From Welwitschia mirabilis (lineage: Eukaryota > Gnetophyta > Gnetopsida > Welwitschiales): a DNA stretch of 64,000 nucleotides. Below the pieces are notes generated by a model. The model was not told the origin of the DNA, did not search any database, and saw nothing but the letters and a program-made list of their open reading frames with translations. The translations under genes were made by a program, and so were the position numbers. The DNA lies in the NCBI GenBank assembly GCA_051453625.1, contig JBOZIK010000001.1, positions 141,041,072-141,105,071 of the forward strand, in the 5' to 3' direction. Shown here one piece after another: positions 45,147 to 57,999 of this stretch (positions within the stretch are counted from its first letter, which is position 1; the number at the start of each line of letters is the position of its first letter).

Positions 45147-45880
45147 AGGCCACAAGGAGCTAGAGGATTGTTACTATCCAAATAAGTGCCTTGAATTTTA
45201 TTTCAGATTATCTATTTGAAATAGTATTGCATTTTTATTCTAGTTTAGTATGTTGATTTCAGTAATTTTTTTAAGTATTTTTAATAAGTACTATCATCCC
45301 CTTAGTCACTCACATGTAAAAATAACAGTTATAAATTTTTGGATTTATCTTTTTTGTAAATTTTTTTTGGAATAGTAGTAATAACATACTATCATCTCCA
45401 TGACAAGATGGATAATGGCTTGATTTTTTGATTTCAGCAATTTTTCCTAATTTTGATAATTTTCTTTAATTTTAGTAATTCTGTATTTTTTTAATCATAA
45501 TCCCTTTTATCATTCCCATGACCAAGTAGATGACTATTAGTTATTTTTTATTTTGATTTTTATTTTCTATTTGAAGTATGTAGGGAGACAATAAATTCTA
45601 GTAAGAAGATGAAATATTAAAGAGAGTGGAATTTAATCAAGTAAAATATTAGATAATAGTTATTTGAATTTAAGAAAAATCTAGGTACACATACTCTAGG
45701 TATGTAAATTACAAGAATTCAAGAAGAATATTTTTTTTAACTTTTATTATTTTAGAATCCAATTTTTTTAAATAAAATTATGAAAATAATATCATAGAAG
45801 TAGATTGCATTCTTTGTTTTTCATCTATGTTGAAATAATTACAAAAATAAAAGCAAGTCACTTCATCCAATATATCAATC

Positions 45881-47250
45881 ATGATAAGAAGTTCAACTTT
45901 AAATGTAAATGCTACACTTAGAGATCTAACTGCTAATAGAAAACATAAAATCCAAAATTCTTTTGATTTATCTTCTATGGATGATGTAGAACTAGGAAAC
46001 TTAAGTGCATATCTAACATTTTTAGGAAAACCTAAAAAGGACCCTTTTCAACATCTAGCAAATATTAGATAACTTATGCTTACCTCAAGAATGAAAAGAA
46101 ACATATTAGTGATTGAACTTATATGGTAATCTTTTTGGTCATACTTAGAGAAAAAGCAAAAACTTGTCTTATAACAATTTCATACAAGAGTATTAAATCA
46201 TGAAGTCAAGTGCAAGAAGTTTTTATTAAAATATTATTGAGTGAAAGTACCATGAGAAAAAGAACAAAGAAAGTTATTAACTTGCAATAACAACCTTAAG
46301 AGGATTATGCTACAATGTATAAGCATTTTATAATAGATATCCATTCTAACCCTATTGATGAATTTCATAAAAAGAAATTGATAGATTATTTCTATAGTGG
46401 ATTGATTAGTAAAATAAATAATTGTAAACTTTTCTTGTATGGAAATTTGATGAACTTGACTTTAGATGATGCATGAAATTTATTGAAAAATCTAGTATAA
46501 ATAAGTCAACCTTTGTTAAAATCTACTTCTAAGGAAAATTGAACTATAAGCCAAATATTAAAATATTTAAAGGAAGTAAAACATGATAAGAAAGAAGAGA
46601 AAGATAATGCAACTAACATGGCTAAGTATTTCACTATAATTTTGGAAAGGTAAACTCAAATGATAGTTGATGAAAAGGTAGTAAAAAGTAGAAAACACAA
46701 CTTCAACATGTGATATATGAAGACAACTATTATATAACTAAAAAGTGTCCTTTATTACCAACTTGTAAAGAGAGGATTTTTTAGGAAGTGTATGCATTTA
46801 ATCAAAGAACACTTAACTTTAAAAGCTAATCACAAGTTCAATAAAGATTAAGTGGATAATCACATTGGAAATATTTTGAGAATAGATTTAAAAACTTAAA
46901 CCAAATAACCCTAACCTTCAACCAAATCAAAATAATCCACTCAAAGATTTAACAGAACAATTAAAAAAGATGTAAAAAAAGGCCAATAATAATATTGAGA
47001 ACTTAGTAAATATTCTTTAACAAACAATGTTAGCCAATCAAAGACCATATTAATATCTTACATCTCAACCTTTACTCAACCTAAATGAAGTTAAAAATGA
47101 TTTAAAGGTAGTGAAAAGAAGTGAAAATAATATAACACCTCCTAGCCATGAGGCTTCAACTTTCAAAAATAATTAAAAAAAAGTAAGAAAGAAGATGATG
47201 TAGAAATTTTGCATACATATTACTTCCCTTCAACATTAAATGCTAAGCCC
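45881..47250 (+). pseudogene. Athila-type Gag remnant (Athila B)
   Basis: Begins at 45881 with an open 63-residue frame containing HKIQNSFDLS and DDVELGNLSAYLTFLGKPKK. Then in shifting frames NPIDEFHKKKLIDYFYSGL (about 46350-46405) and LYGNLMNLTLDDA*NLL, the Athila Gag 'FYxGL...GGxxMNxTxxxAxxL' pattern with a stop at the Trp/Tyr position. A zinc-knuckle-like NYYITKKCPLLPTCKE follows (about 46725). The Lys-rich tail runs to about 47250. It lies about 740 bp from the primer site, as in Athila A. Confidence 0.85.
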
Positions 47251-47489
47251 ACATCTAAAAATTCTACATAAGAAAAGAAAGGGAAGAAATCATCTATTAA
47301 ACATGAATCCTAATTATGATGAGAACTTGAAGGCCTTAATGCAAAAGGTAAATATCAATTACCTTTTTGGAAATTTTTACAAGAAAATGCTAAATATTAT
47401 AAGTTATGAAAAGACCTAGTTAAAAGAAAACAAAAACATACTATTCCTAATGAAGTTCTTTGATTAATCTATTTTCAACCTAGTCATGA

Positions 47490-47920
47490 AGAAGTGTTCT
47501 AAATTCAAGAATCTTGAAGTAGCAATAGTGAGTGTTACTTTGAAAGAAAACAAAAGAATTCAAAATGATTTTATTGACATAGGAGCCAATAAATATTATG
47601 CTTATTCATATATGTAAAATACATGAGTTGAAAATCAGAGTAAAACCTATATGAATCATATTGACATTGGCTGATACTTCAATTAAGAAATCCTTATGGA
47701 TTATAAGACTTAGTTATTGAAATAGAAGAAGATTTCTACCGCATATATATAATTATCATTGAACTAGAACATAACAGAGGTTATACACTACTTTTAAGAA
47801 GAGCCTTTTATGTAACTGCCCACTGTATCATTAATACATGGACCAAAATAATGGAATGTTACATAGGAAATAAGAAGAATTTTATCATTAGAATTTTTGA
47901 TGGTACTAAAAAATAAATAA
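47490..47920 (+). pseudogene. Ty3/gypsy aspartic protease remnant (Athila B)
   Basis: Reads VTLKENKRIQ, then FIDIGAN with the Asp-Ile-Gly catalytic triad, VIEIEEDFYRIYIIIIELE and LLLRRAFYVTAHCIINTW in neighbouring frames. This is the Athila protease with its 'LGRPFL' block reading LRRAF. Frame shifts separate the parts. Confidence 0.8.
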
Positions 47921-48469
47921 TAGATAAGTATAAATTACAAAAATAACTTAAACCAGCCTTGTTTCTATAGCATCAGCTAATTGAGAAAAGATTGATAATG
48001 CTACATGATTTAATTTTATATGATAACTTGACTGAAATACACTATCTTGAGCATGAGGATAAGGTATTTTTGAATTGGGAGGAAATCTAACATGTTTACT
48101 CAATGGGAAAAAATTTTAAATAATGTCATCTCCTACTGTCATTCCCATGATAGTCTAAGATGATAATCATTGATGAAAATTCAGTGATAGAACTTAAAAA
48201 TTCTAACTTAGAATTTAAAGAGTTTTCCAAAGGTCTGAAATACATTTTTCTATCTAACATTCTCAAGAAATATTTAATAATAAGTAACCTTTTTACTCCT
48301 TAACAAGAATTCAACTTGGTCTCAATTTTAACTTCTAAGGAAAATGCTTTTTCTTAGACTAACAAAGACTTAGCTGTCATTCTTTATTTCATAGTTTAAC
48401 AAAAAATCTATAGTGAGGATAATACTAAACTAGTTAGATAACTCTAATAAAGGCTCAATCTAGCCCTTA

Positions 48470-49250
48470 AGTAAGTAGTCAAAAATGAAATTATTAAACT
48501 TAGGAATGTTGGAATCATCTATGCTATATCTGATAGTGAGTGGGTTAGCTCCTAAAAAAGATGAAAAATGGATAATGTGCATTGATTTTAGAAAAATTAA
48601 TGAGGTCACTAAAAAGAATCGTTACCCTTTTCCCTTTCTTAATAAAGTACGTTATAGAATCCAAGGATATGCCTACTATTATTTCCTGATGGATATAATG
48701 GCTATAATCAAGTTTGCATAACAAGTAAAAACCAAGAAGAAACAACTTTTAGCTCTTTATTTAGAGATTTTGCATTTAGAAGAATGCCTTTTGGACATTA
48801 CAATGCCTTAGGGACTTTCCATTAAGTAATGATGGGTATTTTTTCTAACACAATAGAAGACTCTATTAAAATATTTATAGATTACTTCTTAATCTTTAGT
48901 AAATCTTTTAAACAAATCATAGAAAGATTAGAGAAAGTCTTGGATCGATGTCTAGAGAGTGGCCTACACTTGAGTTAAGGAAAGAATTCCCTTCTTATCA
49001 ATAATGGGATTGTTTCATATTATCACATTTTTAATAAGGGGATTAAGATGGATATTATAAATGTTAATATCATTAAAAACATTAAGCCTCTAACTATTGT
49101 TAAACAAGTTATATCATTTCTTATCATGCTAGTTTCTATCATCATTTTATTTAAGATTATGCTGAGGTTTGTAAACCCCTTCACTCATTACTTGAAAAAG
49201 AAGCTAAATTTGATTAGGATGATTCATATCAACTTTATTTTAAAATAATT
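48470..49250 (+). pseudogene. Ty3/gypsy reverse transcriptase remnant (Athila B)
   Basis: The open frame at 48485-48721 contains APKKDEKWIMCIDFRKINEV and KNRYPFPFLNKV, the RT finger motif 'MCIDYRKLNxATxKxxFPLPFIDxxL'. After a frame change come FAFRRMPFGHYNALGTFH (48765-48825) and the active-site block SIKIFIDYFLIFS (about 48860-48900). There the second catalytic Asp is Tyr, so the enzyme is dead even without its stops. ESGLHLS*GKNSLLINNGIV follows, with a stop at the conserved Trp. Confidence 0.92.
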
Positions 49251-49289
49251 AAGGATAAAATTTCTTTTAAACCTATTATCATAGTTCTT

Positions 49290-49661
49290 AATTGAACTAA
49301 AGATTTTGAACTCATGTGTGATGTGAGAAACATTATTATGGGTGGGGTTCTTAGGCATAAATACAAAAATGATCTGAAAGTCATCTCTTATTTTAGTAAG
49401 AATTTATCTAAGATCCAATCTAACTACATTACTACTAAAAGAGAAATGCTTGTGATCATCTTTTATTTTAATCATTGTAGATACTATCTTCTTGGATTTC
49501 ATACCAATGTTTACATAGGTCATACAACTATACACTATCTTATTACCAAGAAATATTCTAGTACCAAACTTATTAGGTGGAGCCTTTTCATGCAAGATTT
49601 CAATCTTACTATCATTTCTAAGGTTGAAAAACATAATAGTATTACAGATCACTTATCTTGA
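49290..49661 (+). pseudogene. Ty3/gypsy RNase H domain (Athila B), longest open coding remnant
   Basis: A 115-residue open frame from 49314 reads MCDVRNIIMGGVLRHKYKN, ISYFSKNLSKIQSNYITTKR, EMLVIIFYFNHCRYYLLGF and TKLIRWSLFMQDFNL. This is the RNase H domain of plant gypsy elements ('YYTTEKELLAVVFAxxKFRxYL', 'RWxLLLQEFDLEI'). The Asp usually found in 'VYTDHxAL' is Gly (VYIGHTTI), so catalysis is lost. It is the only pol domain still open over its full length. Confidence 0.92.
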
Positions 49662-49739
49662 CTCTCTTGTTTTCATGATGGACTTTCCATAAATAACTCT
49701 TTTTTGGATGAACAAGTACTTGCTATTGAATAACTTTAT

Positions 49740-51080
49740 ATTATCTATTCTAGTTACCCTACCCCTTGGTATGCTAACATTGTAAACTACCTTATTACCA
49801 CTAAAACACCTCAACATTAGAACCATAACCAATAAAAATCATTTTTTCATAGGATTGATAATTATGAGTGGAATGAATGCCATATTTATCAAAGATGCAA
49901 AGATCAAATCATGCATAAATGTATGCTAGAGTGGGAAAAACTAGATATCCTTAACTATTTCCATGATATAGTATATGGGCAATAATTTAGTGGCTAAATG
50001 ACTACAATGAGAATTCTTTGCTCTAGTTTTTATTGGTCTTTTCTTTTTAAATACCTGTTTGACTTTACTAGATGTGTGATGCTTATCAAAATTATGGTAG
50101 CCTAACTTGTTCTCAATGTATGCCCCTTAAATCTATGCTTGAATGTGATACTTTCGATTATTAGGGTATTGACTTTATAGGCCCTATCAAGTCACCTTTT
50201 TATGATAAAAGCTACATCCTAGTAATTGTTGATTATATTACCAGGTAGGCTAAAGCTTTCCCTACTATTAAGAATGATGCTCAAACTATGTCCAACTTTA
50301 TCCAATATTATATCTTTCAATGTTTTGATTTTCCTAGAATTATTATTAATGATTAAGGAACTTATTTTATCAATTACCTTTTTTAAAGACATATTTTGTC
50401 TATTGGAATTAAACATAGAATTATATGGGTTTAACATTTAGAAACTAATAGACAAGTTAAAAACATGAATAGATAAATTAAAATCTCTAAAAATTAATCT
50501 CTTCTAATAGAAAAACTTGGGCTTCTAATATTAATAATTTTCTTTGAGCTTACCTTACTACTTAGTGAAACTCTCTAGGATTTTCACCTTATGAACCTGT
50601 GTATGAAAAGGTTTGTGTCTTGCTAGTTAATGTTTGCTATAACTCCTATTAATTCATCCATTAAATTAACCTTGTAAACTTAAATGAAAATCTTAAGAAT
50701 TAATTAGCACAACTTGGCCATTTAGATGAAAACCATCCCTATGATATGCATCATCAACTTATTCGTAAAGCCCAAGTTAAGTTTAAACATGACAAAAAGA
50801 TTATCTATAAGCAATTTGAACCTATTTAACTACTCTTTTTATATAATACCCAAGTACACCTTTAACACAACAAGTTAACCTCTAAATGATTAGGTCATTA
50901 TCTTATAGAAAAAGTATATTTTAATGGCTTGATTGAAATCTCTAATGTAAACACTAAGAAAATTCAAAAAGTTAATGGAGAAACATTGAAAATTTATGAA
51001 TCATCTACTAATCAAACTTTGAAAATGATAGAAGCACTTGCTTTGAAAGCCCCTCGTAATGAGGAGGACTTTTCTGTTGT
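49740..51080 (+). pseudogene. Ty3/gypsy integrase remnant (Athila B)
   Basis: Zinc-binding region near 49900-50130 (KCMLEWEKLDILNYFHDIVY, SSFYWSFLF). Core from about 50160: GIDFIGPIKS in one frame with the first Asp, SYILVIVDYIT, and FPRIIINDQGTYF with the second Asp. IKHRIIWV then shows the region before the third acidic residue, where the expected Glu reads Lys. C-terminal KVYFNGLIEISNVN and ALALKAPRNEEDFSVVIL end at about 51080. Multiple TAG/TAA stops. Confidence 0.9.
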
Positions 51081-51089
51081 CATTCTCTA

Positions 51090-53240
51090 AATTCTTTCTT
51101 AGTCAATTCCTTGGGTAAACATCATGTTATTACTTGAACATCTTTAACTTGACTTATGTATTACTTATGAAGTTACCCTGATTACTAGTTTTTCACTTGG
51201 GTATTTTAAAGTAATAAGATTGTATTCACCCAATTTTAAGGCATTCTTATGTATATAAACTTTATTTAAAAGGAAGATGCCTTGGTTTTTTTATTCTCTT
51301 TTAATGGTATATGCATGTTCTTACTTATTTCTCATCTCATTACTTCACTTTTATTCTTAGAAGTACTTGGTCATGTGAGATTCTTTTCACTTTAAGAAAA
51401 AAGAAGAATAAGAATAGTGTTTTTAATCTAAATAAATCATGATTTCCTATTACAAGCACACTAAGGAACATTATCCTAAGAGGGGCCCTTGACAGTGTAA
51501 TATAGTTGCTGTGGGAACTCCACTGGGAGGTTAGTTGGTCATGCTTTATAGATTCTTACTCCTCTAAAAGTGGTTTCACTTCACTCATCATGGAAAAATA
51601 ATTATTATCTAGAGGCTATAAGACCAATGATGTCCCTGGTATCATCAAAAGTATTGCTTGTTTTTTAGACTTTTTTTGCATATAGTAATTCCATATAATC
51701 ATTCTACTTTTTTGGATCCTACTGTTTTTTTGATTTGTGAGTATCTTTTAGTCTTATTAGTCACTATTTGATAACATTACAAATACTTAACATCATCATA
51801 ATCATTACTTATTTGAATGTATTTTATGAGTTTTTACATAATGTCATGCATTATTAATTAGGTAATTTATGGTTTTTAGCAAGGAAACTTGTTAGGTTAG
51901 AATTTAAAGTAGAAAAACAATCTTCTTTATGTTCCTAGTTGTTCATTTTTACTTTTATTCATTTTTAGATGATTTATTGGATTTTGAAAATTCATTTCCA
52001 TACTCTTTTAATATAATATTTTGGATCTGATCATTTAGTAGTTTATTATTAATATTAATTGTAGTTTGTATTCATAGGGATTGTTTTTCTTTTAGCACTT
52101 TTTAACATATGATGATGATACTTTTTATTTTGAGTTTCTATTTCCTACTTTTATATGCTTACTGGGTTTGAACACATTTGAGGATTCCTTCTGAGCACTG
52201 CTTCTTTCTACTTAGTGCATTATTATGATCCTATTCTCTTTTTCTTAAGTCATTCCCACATTCAACTCTTTTCACCATTATCATTGTTTTTTAGGAAGAT
52301 TCTTTACTTTTAACCATCTTCCTAACTTTCTAATTACTTTTAGTGCTTGACTATTGCTACCTTTTCTTATTAGACTTTTTATGACCTTTACTATTTTCCA
52401 AAAATCTCCTTTGATAAGCATTGTCCCACATCTATTGTTTAGATAACAATGAGGATGACAGTATTCTTTTTAGCATTATTTCAATTTGGGACATATTGAT
52501 TCACTTGTTTGAAGGGAAAGACATCTTATTGAGTTATTTTTGAGATATTGAGCAAAATTATTAATTTTAAGAATTTATTTTAAGCTTTCACAATACATAT
52601 ATATGATGAGATTATTTGGATATGATTTCATATTACTTGTAGAATTTTCATCATGGATATTATCTAGCAAGATCATAGTAGCACAATTATAGAGTTTTCT
52701 TATAGGTATGATTTAGAACATTTAGAAGATCATGGATAAGGAGAGTAACATTATGGTAATTTTTTGTATTTCATGCCCTGTAGATTGTTATTTTGAATTT
52801 TTTGATTTATTCATATACATTATTTTTAGTTACTACTACTTTGATTATGTATACATATTATCATTTTATGGATTGTCATTATTATAGATTATGACAATTA
52901 TTATCTATAACATTCAATCATTATATTGTGATGTATTAAACATTTTAAGTAGGGGACTAATAAATATTTTTGTACTCATATTTTTCTGATAATCATGTTA
53001 CAGGTATTTGAATTTTATTTTAATTTCACAAGTATTATTTTACCCATTATCATCTAGATGAAAGGAAGGATGACATATCTATTATTCATCTTATAGAGGT
53101 ATTATGTCACTTAATTGATTTTTTTATTTTTATTCCTACATGGTAAATATTTTTAAACTCAATTTTCATTTCCTTAGTTATTGATTATCTTGATTAAATT
53201 GGCTTGTAATATTATGGATCACGTATTTTCTCAAGAACTG
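51090..53240. other. Athila B 3' untranslated region
   Basis: 2.1 kb between integrase and the 3' LTR without a recognised gene. The first ~700 bp align with Athila A from about 32340 down to 31800, for example around cttatgtattact and catcatggaaaaataa; the rest does not. Confidence 0.6.
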
Positions 53241-53248
53241 ATAATAAT

Positions 53249-53261
53249 AAGTAGTGAGCTA
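53249..53261 (+). other. Polypurine tract of Athila B
   Basis: AAGTAGTGAGCTA directly before the LTR; resembles AAGTGGAGGGATA at the Athila A 3' LTR copy A. Confidence 0.55.
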
Positions 53262-54516
53262 TGTTGTGATGCCAATTTGTAGGATTTTAATGGGGTAATT
53301 TAAGTACTTTTATAGGATATTTATATAGATGAAATTTTGATGATAATGAAGAATCAATGGGATGATCACTAAAAGATGCAATTCTTCAAATATTTGGAGG
53401 CATTTTAAACATAGTCTAATACCTCATATTTTAAAGGAAACATTAATAATATAAAATACTAATTTCTGTTAACCTAAAAAGATAAAGAGGCTTTTCATCT
53501 TCTCTATCATTCCCATGATATTTAAGATAATAGTACTACTGATATGAACTGAAGCTATAGAGTTGACTATGAGGCTTAAAGCTAATGATTTACCTCTTTG
53601 TATAGAGTATCATCCCTACTGTTATCCCTATGACAGATAGGAAGACAACTATTTTATATGAATGAAAGTTAATTATCTTTGTAATGGGATCATGTAGCCC
53701 ATGTGGATTGCTATGGTTTCTTCTTTGACTTCTAGGTTTTTGTCTTTTAGAACTTTAATGTAAAACTATAGATATCAGCCTTTGCCTTTACTTCCATTTT
53801 CATCTTTTGTACCTAATATTCTTGTGATGGAAGATTTAAGGATAAGAGATCCACCCATTAGTTATAGAGAAAATATTTCCTTAGTGTTAGGCTGATTATC
53901 CTTCATTAAGGTGAAACTACTTTTTTCATAAGTGGATGTTAATTAATAATTAATAGAAAACTTTTTTTACTTCTATTGTGTGGATCTCCCTTATGGTTTA
54001 AGTTGATTATGATTGAGTAATAATTTTGTAGTTTATTTAGATTATAAGGGTAACCTTTATTAAGGTTGACATTGTTAGTTAAGATTGGATATTGTATTTC
54101 ATTTTATTTCATTTTCATATATGCATTTATTCACATTTTATTTGGTATATAATATAGCTTATGTTGATTAAAGACAAGTGATAACTCTTTCTAATTAATC
54201 TAAGTTATAAGATCTGATTCTTATAACAAAAGGATTGTAATTCAAATAGACTCATTACAATTTCATTTTATCCATTTTTATTTCATCATCATTTATTTTG
54301 CATTACATTTACATTATTCTTTATTTTTATTTACTAAATAAAAAAGAATAAAAATACTTTACAAAATCAATTCTCTAAACTTCTAGTCTAGTTACTTCAA
54401 TGAATTATGACACTTGGGTTAATTCCTATCTATACTGGTATGTCTTTTTATACAAGTATTATGATTTATAGGTTTTTTCTAAAGACTTAAAGATTTCATA
54501 AATTTACACCAAAACA
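53262..54516 (+). repeat. 3' LTR of Athila B
   Basis: TGTTGTGATGCCAATTTG to AATTTACACCAAAACA; aligns with 43921-45125. Confidence 0.92.
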
Positions 54517-54521
54517 ATCTT
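54517..54521. other. Target site duplication of Athila B, right copy (atctt)
   Basis: Identical to 43916-43920. Confidence 0.9.
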
Positions 54522-54759
54522 CTTTTATCATACATCAATTACAGATACAACAAATGAAAGATTTAGTATTAGTAATAAATATTGATTTTAGTCACACAAT
54601 ATTTCTATCCCTAAGGTAATCCTCTTATTTATCATACATCAATGATAAATACAAGTGTAGCTAGATTTTACTATGAACACTAGCCTTAACTCTTGTTTAC
54701 TTTAAAGGGATTTATTAAGACATCATTCTAAGAACTACACGAAGTTAAAACAAAGCTTT

Positions 54760-55250
54760 TGCCAAAGATGAAGTGATGATATAATGAAGCCCTTTTATTA
54801 GTGAGGTTTCTTCACTCATAGTGATAGGTAAGATGGATGGACTCTGTCTAATAGTATTAAGTAGAATCTTCATCATTTATTATTAGGTGGATAAGATTCT
54901 TTTCTACTACATTAGCTAGATGTTAAGATTCATTTTCTTATATCATTATATGACATCTTCATCTTGTAGTATTAGGTAGAAGATTATTAAAATCATTTCA
55001 ACATGTGGTCTTGAATCCAAGTGATTCTAACTATGCTATCACTATGTATATTAATGATACTATTATGTGTCATTATCACTTATGCTTGTCACTTCATTGT
55101 CATATCACTGATACATCTTTGTAATGTCAATTTTATATGTTTACCTTATTAACACCATGTGTCTCTAATGTTCATGGCTAATTAGAATGCACTAACTAAT
55201 AGTATCCATAACTACATTGCATGTGTAACTCCATGATAAGTTTACATTTT
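54760..55250 (-). repeat. LTR-like repeat, copy 1
   Basis: Shares agcccttttat, aatcttcatcattta, attaggtagaag and cacatgtct-type blocks in the same order with 62880-63345. Internal copies of 'attaggtagaatcttcatc' make it partly tandem. It is probably an LTR of a minus-strand copia element, judged by the reversed TATA-like block and the copia integrase beside it. Confidence 0.45.
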
Positions 55251-55349
55251 AGTTTGGAGCTTATTTGACATAATATTTCATTATTTTATTAATTACTTCT
55301 ATTTATCATAAAAAAGTACATAACTTCATAATGTATAATAGAAGTAGGA

Positions 55350-56100
55350 AAAGACAAGTTCATGATAAAAATGTTTAACTAAATTTTTTTCCTATCCTAA
55401 ATTAACCTAGAATCCTTGATGTAAATTTTAATATTTACATGTTATCATTTATTAAATAAGATCTTCCTTAAGAGAGGGTCTTAAATTCTATATATTTTGG
55501 TGCCCTTTGCACATCCAAAAATGTGCACTTATTGAATTTAAGGTTAATTTTACTTTTTAAAACATTTTAAACATATGTAAGATAGGTAAATATTCTAAGG
55601 TGATTATATTTACCTAGTGATCTACTCTACACCTCTTATAGAGTCTTGATATTAATAGTAAGGGATGACATTTTATTCACCACATGGCATATGCTATTAA
55701 CAACCTTCATCTAAAAGATTTTATTCAAATTATAAAAAGTCACCATGCTTATGGTACATTCTAAAAATATATGATTTATCATTTTTGCAATGCCATTATA
55801 CTATGAGGTACCTAGAACTATAAGGGACCTCTCAATTTCTTCATACTTATAGTATTACTTAAACTTCTTTGAGATGTACTTGTCATTATAATCTATTTGA
55901 ATATACTTAATCTATTTTATAGTAATTCTCTCTACATATCCTTTAATTTCTTAAAATTAAGTAAAGTGTTACAGTTTACTTTAAGAAAAAATATCCATAT
56001 TATAATGTTTAAAAATCACTTTGTAGTTAATTATGTATTTGTTAAGAGTCATTACTATGTAAGCAAGGAAAACAATTATATAACAAAGAGGTGTGATTTT
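55350..56100 (-). pseudogene. Ty1/copia integrase remnant
   Basis: The minus strand reads EIKGYVERITIK, then IKYIQIDYNDKYISKKFK (about 55905), YNGIAKMINHIF (about 55795) and VNKMSSLTINIKTL (about 55650). These are the copia integrase blocks 'IKxxRSDNGGEYxSxxF', 'QQNGVAERxNRTL' and 'NRxPxxxxxxxTPxExW'. LKFNKCTFLDVQRAPKYI near 55520 corresponds to the 'KCIFLGYxxxxKGY' block before RT. RT itself is absent: LTR-like sequence follows. Confidence 0.85.
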
Positions 56101-56169
56101 AAAATTTTAACATTGTATCCCTGCATATTTAGTATTAATCCAATGGAATTAGGAGGAAGGGGTGGATAG

Positions 56170-56640
56170 ACTAGATGGTTGAAACCAACAATATCCATGG
56201 CTAATATCTAAGGGTCCTAAAAGGGGTGGTTAAGGTTGTAATCCAATTCTTTACCTTTGACCACTAGTCTAGCGCTGGAATAAGACATCATGATAATACC
56301 ACTGCAATACAATTTTCTACTATATTAATAAAGAAATACTTTAATTTCTGTCCAATTATTGTGTTATTTCATTTCTTATTATACATTACAAAATACTCTT
56401 TATCAAATCCAAAGTTTAATCTTAATTCTATAATTTGGAATATTTCAATTAATATCCAAGCCAATAAACGTAGTAAATTGTTATGTTTTAGATCCAAATG
56501 GGATATGAATAAAGGGGAAAAAAGACAAAGCACGTAATCCATTTATTAGGAAAATTAATAGTATAAACAAGGTGGTATAATAAGAAAAACTATAGTAAAT
56601 GCTCAAAAAAATGCAACAAAGGAAACATTAACAATCAGAC
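56170..56640. other. Region without recognised gene
   Basis: Between the integrase remnant and the pseudogene; no motif seen. Confidence 0.4.
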
Positions 56641-56879
56641 ATAATTAAAAGGAGGAAAGTCATCTACTAGATATAGAGGAGGATTCAAATCTTTAATAGG
56701 CTTACTAGTTTATTTCATGCCCATTGAACTAGCATTAATAATTGGAGTCAAATGAGGAAGAGAAATAACTTTACTCATAGAGTTAAAAGATAATGATGCC
56801 CTAATAGATTTATAAGAAATAGAAAAAGGCTTATAATACAACTTGATATGAAATATACTATAGGCCACTAAAGTATCAA

Positions 56880-57990
56880 AACATGTTCCTCAAAAAATTT
56901 ATCATCATAATATATAGATGTAATATCATCTATAATAATTACTACCCAATCCACATAAGTTTGAACCATCTATTTACACTTGGTTAAGAGTGTATAAAGT
57001 TAGGCATGTTAGGCCTCAAAAGCTATCAATTTAGAGGCATCCACCCTAGATTTCTTCTTGAGAATGCATAGATTATCTACCTCATTTTGTAATTAAAAAA
57101 AGGATTAGTAGGAAAAAATAAAATAAAAGAATTATTACATAGAAAATGAGAAAAACATTACCCAAAGCATGCAGATAGTATCATCTACAGTTTCTTGTTG
57201 CTCTACTCCATGACGGGCCATGTCATAAAATTATTCTAGCATGTCTATCAAATTATGAAAATCTTTGNNNNNNNNNNNNNNNNNNNNNNNNNNNNNNNNN
57301 NNNNNNNNNNNNNNNNNNNNNNNNNNNNNNNNNNNNNNNNNNNNNNNNNNNNNNNNNNNNNNNNNNNATGTAATAAAATTATTCTAGCATGTCTATCAAA
57401 TTATGAAAATCTTTGACCTAACATGGTTATTCTCATTGAGGAGCATAATAAAGAGTAAAGTAAACCCCAGTAATTCTCTCATAGTTATTAGGAAAATTAG
57501 TAATATGGAAGTGATGAAAGGAATAAAGGTCATTCAAATATATAGGATGAAATACTTGAGTATAAAGCATATACCAAAGAACATGAAACTTCCTAATATG
57601 ATTTAACAATTAGTTGATCCAAGGAATGAGGGATTCCAAAACTAAATTTATATGATTTGTTTGACAAGTAACCTTAGGTGTATGGAAATGAAAAGAAAAA
57701 GATAATGGAGCTTGTTTTGTAATTAGTGGATCCTATAACATAGAATAAGAAAAATAGGGGGTGGAATAGGACATGTTCCCCAAAGATAGTAAATCATCAA
57801 AATCTAAAATATTATGTTTAAGGTCAATGTTTAAATTTAAAAGTAATCATGAGAAGCTAAAAGAAAAAGAGAACATGAAATCACTCACCACAATGACTTT
57901 CTTATTTGGTCATTTCAAATCTTCTAGACCATGAAAGAGGGTAAAATCTAACTCTTTATCATCCATAATAAGTAGAGTATCTGAATCCTA
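56880..57990 (-). pseudogene. Intron-containing pseudogene of unknown function
   Basis: Three minus-strand exon-like segments have plausible splice signals. Exon 57987-57889 (DSDTLLIMDDKELDFTLFHG) lies between CTTGTAG and GTGAGT. An exon from 57732 after TTATAG reads DPLITKQAPLSFSFHFHTPK, VLESLIPWINQLLNHIRKFH, LWYMLYTQVFHPIYLNDLYS and FPNNYERITGVYFTLYYAP, reaching about 57165 across an N gap. Exon-like 57090-56880 reads NEVDNLCILKKKSRVDASKL and MVQTYVDWVVIIIDDITSIY with three stops. I do not recognise the protein. Intron signals argue for a host gene or a DNA-transposon gene rather than a retrotransposon polyprotein. Confidence 0.5.
57268..57367. other. Assembly gap (100 N) with duplicated flanks
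   Basis: 48 bp at 57220-57267 recur at 57368-57415 with one difference. Confidence 0.9.
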
Positions 57991-57999
57991 CAAGATAAG

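Larger units (their letters stand above)
43921..54516 (+). mobile_element. Athila-like Ty3/gypsy retrotransposon (Athila B), full length, decayed
   Basis: A 10.6-kb plus-strand element with LTRs 43921-45125 and 53262-54516, perfect 5-bp duplication atctt, Asp-tRNA-type primer site, Gag, protease, RT, RNase H, integrase and a purine tract. This is the best-delimited element of the window. Every domain is broken by stops or frame shifts. It inserted into a copia remnant. Confidence 0.92.

Noticed and set aside
50219-50441. Two opposite open frames of about 70 codons
   Set aside because: Both overlap the integrase core of Athila B, whose motifs lie in a different plus-strand frame.
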